This document shows, one piece after another, positions 63,164-64,000 of a stretch of 64,000 nt of DNA. The notes below the pieces were generated by a model that was not told the origin of the DNA, did no database searches, and worked only from the letters and a program-made list of their open reading frames with translations. The position numbers were made by a program, and so were the translations under genes. Position 1 is the first letter of the stretch. Each line of letters starts with the position of its first letter. The DNA comes from Methanoculleus oceani (GTDB lineage Archaea > Halobacteriota > Methanomicrobia > Methanomicrobiales > Methanoculleaceae): the NCBI RefSeq assembly GCF_023702065.1, contig NZ_QFDM01000001.1, forward strand, positions 434,001-498,000, given 5' to 3'.

Positions 63164-64000
63164 TTGAAAATTGCACTGTGCGCGGTCCAAGTGCCGTTTG
63201 TCAGAGGGGGAGCAGAATCTCTTTGTGATAACCTCTATACTGAATTATGCAGACGGAATTGTGAAGTTGAGTATATTAAGATTCCTTTCAGGTGGTCCCC
63301 TCCACAAGAGATCGTCAACCATTCTCTAGTCTGGAGATTGCTTGATCTTACAGAGAGTAATGGTTCGAAAATCGATGGAGTTATAGCAACAAAATTTCCT
63401 TCATATCTGGTTAAACACGATACGAAGGTCGTATGGCTGCTCCATCAGCATCGACAAGCATATGATCTAGCACACACGCAGTTTGACAACCTTGCAACCT
63501 ATGGCACGCTTGGCAAGATCGTGCGGAAAAAGATCCATCAAATGGATAATATTGGGTTCACCGAGAGTAAAAAAGTCTATACGATCGCACAGAATGTCGC
63601 AAACCGGCTCTGGGGCTTTAACCAGTTGCATGGAGAGGCGTTGTATCCCCCTCCTCCCCTCATGGGCAGATATCGTTGCGGTAAGTATGATAACTACATC
63701 TTCTATCCGAGCAGGCTTGATTCAGCGAAACGCCAGGATCTTGTAATCAAAGCAATGAGGTATGTCCATCGCGATCTGAGGTTGATAATATCGGGAACGG
63801 GCCCCTCGCAGGAGCGATATAAGGCAATCGCGCGTGAATATGGAGTGGCTGATAGAGTTGATTTCCTTGGATACGTGTCTGATGAACAATTGCTCGAATT
63901 ATACAGTAATGCTTTCTGTGTTGCTTACACCCCAGTTGACGAGGATCTGGGTTATGTTACTATGGAGTCATTTTTTTCCAAAAAGCCTGTAATAACATGC
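63164..64000 (+). CDS. Glycosyltransferase (GT4-like), 3' end outside window
   Basis: About 279 residues are visible, beginning LKIALCAVQVPFVRGGAESL. YIFYPSRLDSAKRQDLVIKA and LIISGTGPSQERYKAIA are donor-domain marks, and TPVDEDLGYVTMESFFSKKPVI carries the acidic E-x7-E motif. The start is uncertain: TTG 63164 or TTG 63155; there is no ATG. Codons are much more AT-rich than in the preceding genes, which suggests recent transfer. It probably belongs to the same surface-glycan locus. Confidence 0.85.
   Translation, partial: MKIALCAVQVPFVRGGAESLCDNLYTELCRRNCEVEYIKIPFRWSPPQEIVNHSLVWRLLDLTESNGSKIDGVIATKFPSYLVKHDTKVVWLLHQHRQAYDLAHTQFDNLATYGTLGKIVRKKIHQMDNIGFTESKKVYTIAQNVANRLWGFNQLHGEALYPPPPLMGRYRCGKYDNYIFYPSRLDSAKRQDLVIKAMRYVHRDLRLIISGTGPSQERYKAIAREYGVADRVDFLGYVSDEQLLELYSNAFCVAYTPVDEDLGYVTMESFFSKKPVITC

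Overview
The window is high-GC archaeal DNA. TATA boxes lie about 25 bases before many starts, GGTGA/GGAGG-type ribosome binding sites are common, and gene joins are often ATGA, GTGA or TGATG overlaps. It carries AglB, a PGF-CTERM-like tail, an aspartate-semialdehyde sulfurtransferase (DUF39) and Isf-like flavoproteins. Together these fit a methanogen of the Methanomicrobiales, most like Methanoculleus. That assignment is an inference from gene content and style. No rRNA, tRNA, CRISPR array or insertion sequence was recognised.

Layout. 1-3.7 kb: an ABC exporter pair, a DUF2953/GerW-like pair and a membrane protein. 3.8-11.6 kb: a complete tryptophan block, trpB2-trpE-G-D-C-F-B-A, with overlapping genes; trpE and trpF lack ordinary in-frame start codons. 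11.6-14.4 kb: an ATP-NAD kinase-like gene and a Na/phosphate transporter that overlap tail to tail. 14.4-21.4 kb: envelope proteins of unknown function flank a MarR regulator and a bacterial-type Lon protease that share one operator sequence. 21.4-27.4 kb: an HTH regulator, a DUF39-ferredoxin fusion for homocysteine synthesis, then a C50-carotenoid-like set (cruF, crtI, crtB, lycopene-elongase-like UbiA). 27.5-35.2 kb: an accessory region of secreted or membrane proteins, a membrane-tethered winged-helix regulator and paired operators. 35.3-40.8 kb: an ADP-ribosylglycohydrolase, argC-CBS-argJ-argB, chorismate mutase and a site-2-type protease. 40.8-44.9 kb: one giant PAS-rich histidine kinase. 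45-51 kb: redox and oxygen-defence genes (Isf-like flavoproteins, desulforedoxin, rubredoxin-like protein, rubrerythrin, glutaredoxin-thioredoxin reductase fusion) plus a CDF metal exporter behind a hairpin repeat array. 51-52.4 kb: an AbrB-like regulator and arsenite methyltransferase. 52.4-64 kb: a hepT remnant, a CDP-alcohol phosphotransferase, aglB and a surface-glycan locus (glycosyltransferases, nucleotide-sugar SDR, Wzm/Wzt exporter, coiled-coil methyltransferase), ending in an AT-rich glycosyltransferase cut by the window edge.

The most unusual signal is a roughly 55-base promoter module (core ACAGAAATCGTTTATAG) found four times, at about 15.64-15.69 (minus strand), 18.76, 27.42 and 34.31 kb. 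Each copy stands before a different gene set of small membrane or secreted proteins. Three proteins of the second set share a C-terminal domain, and a PGF-CTERM-like protein sits among them. I read this as a possible undescribed envelope regulon. Other signals worth a look are the duplicated MarR/lon operator, the divergent TTCGGTT...AACCGAA operators, covarying hairpin repeats before the CDF gene, and a glycan exporter paired with a methyltransferase carrying exact 23-residue coiled-coil repeats.
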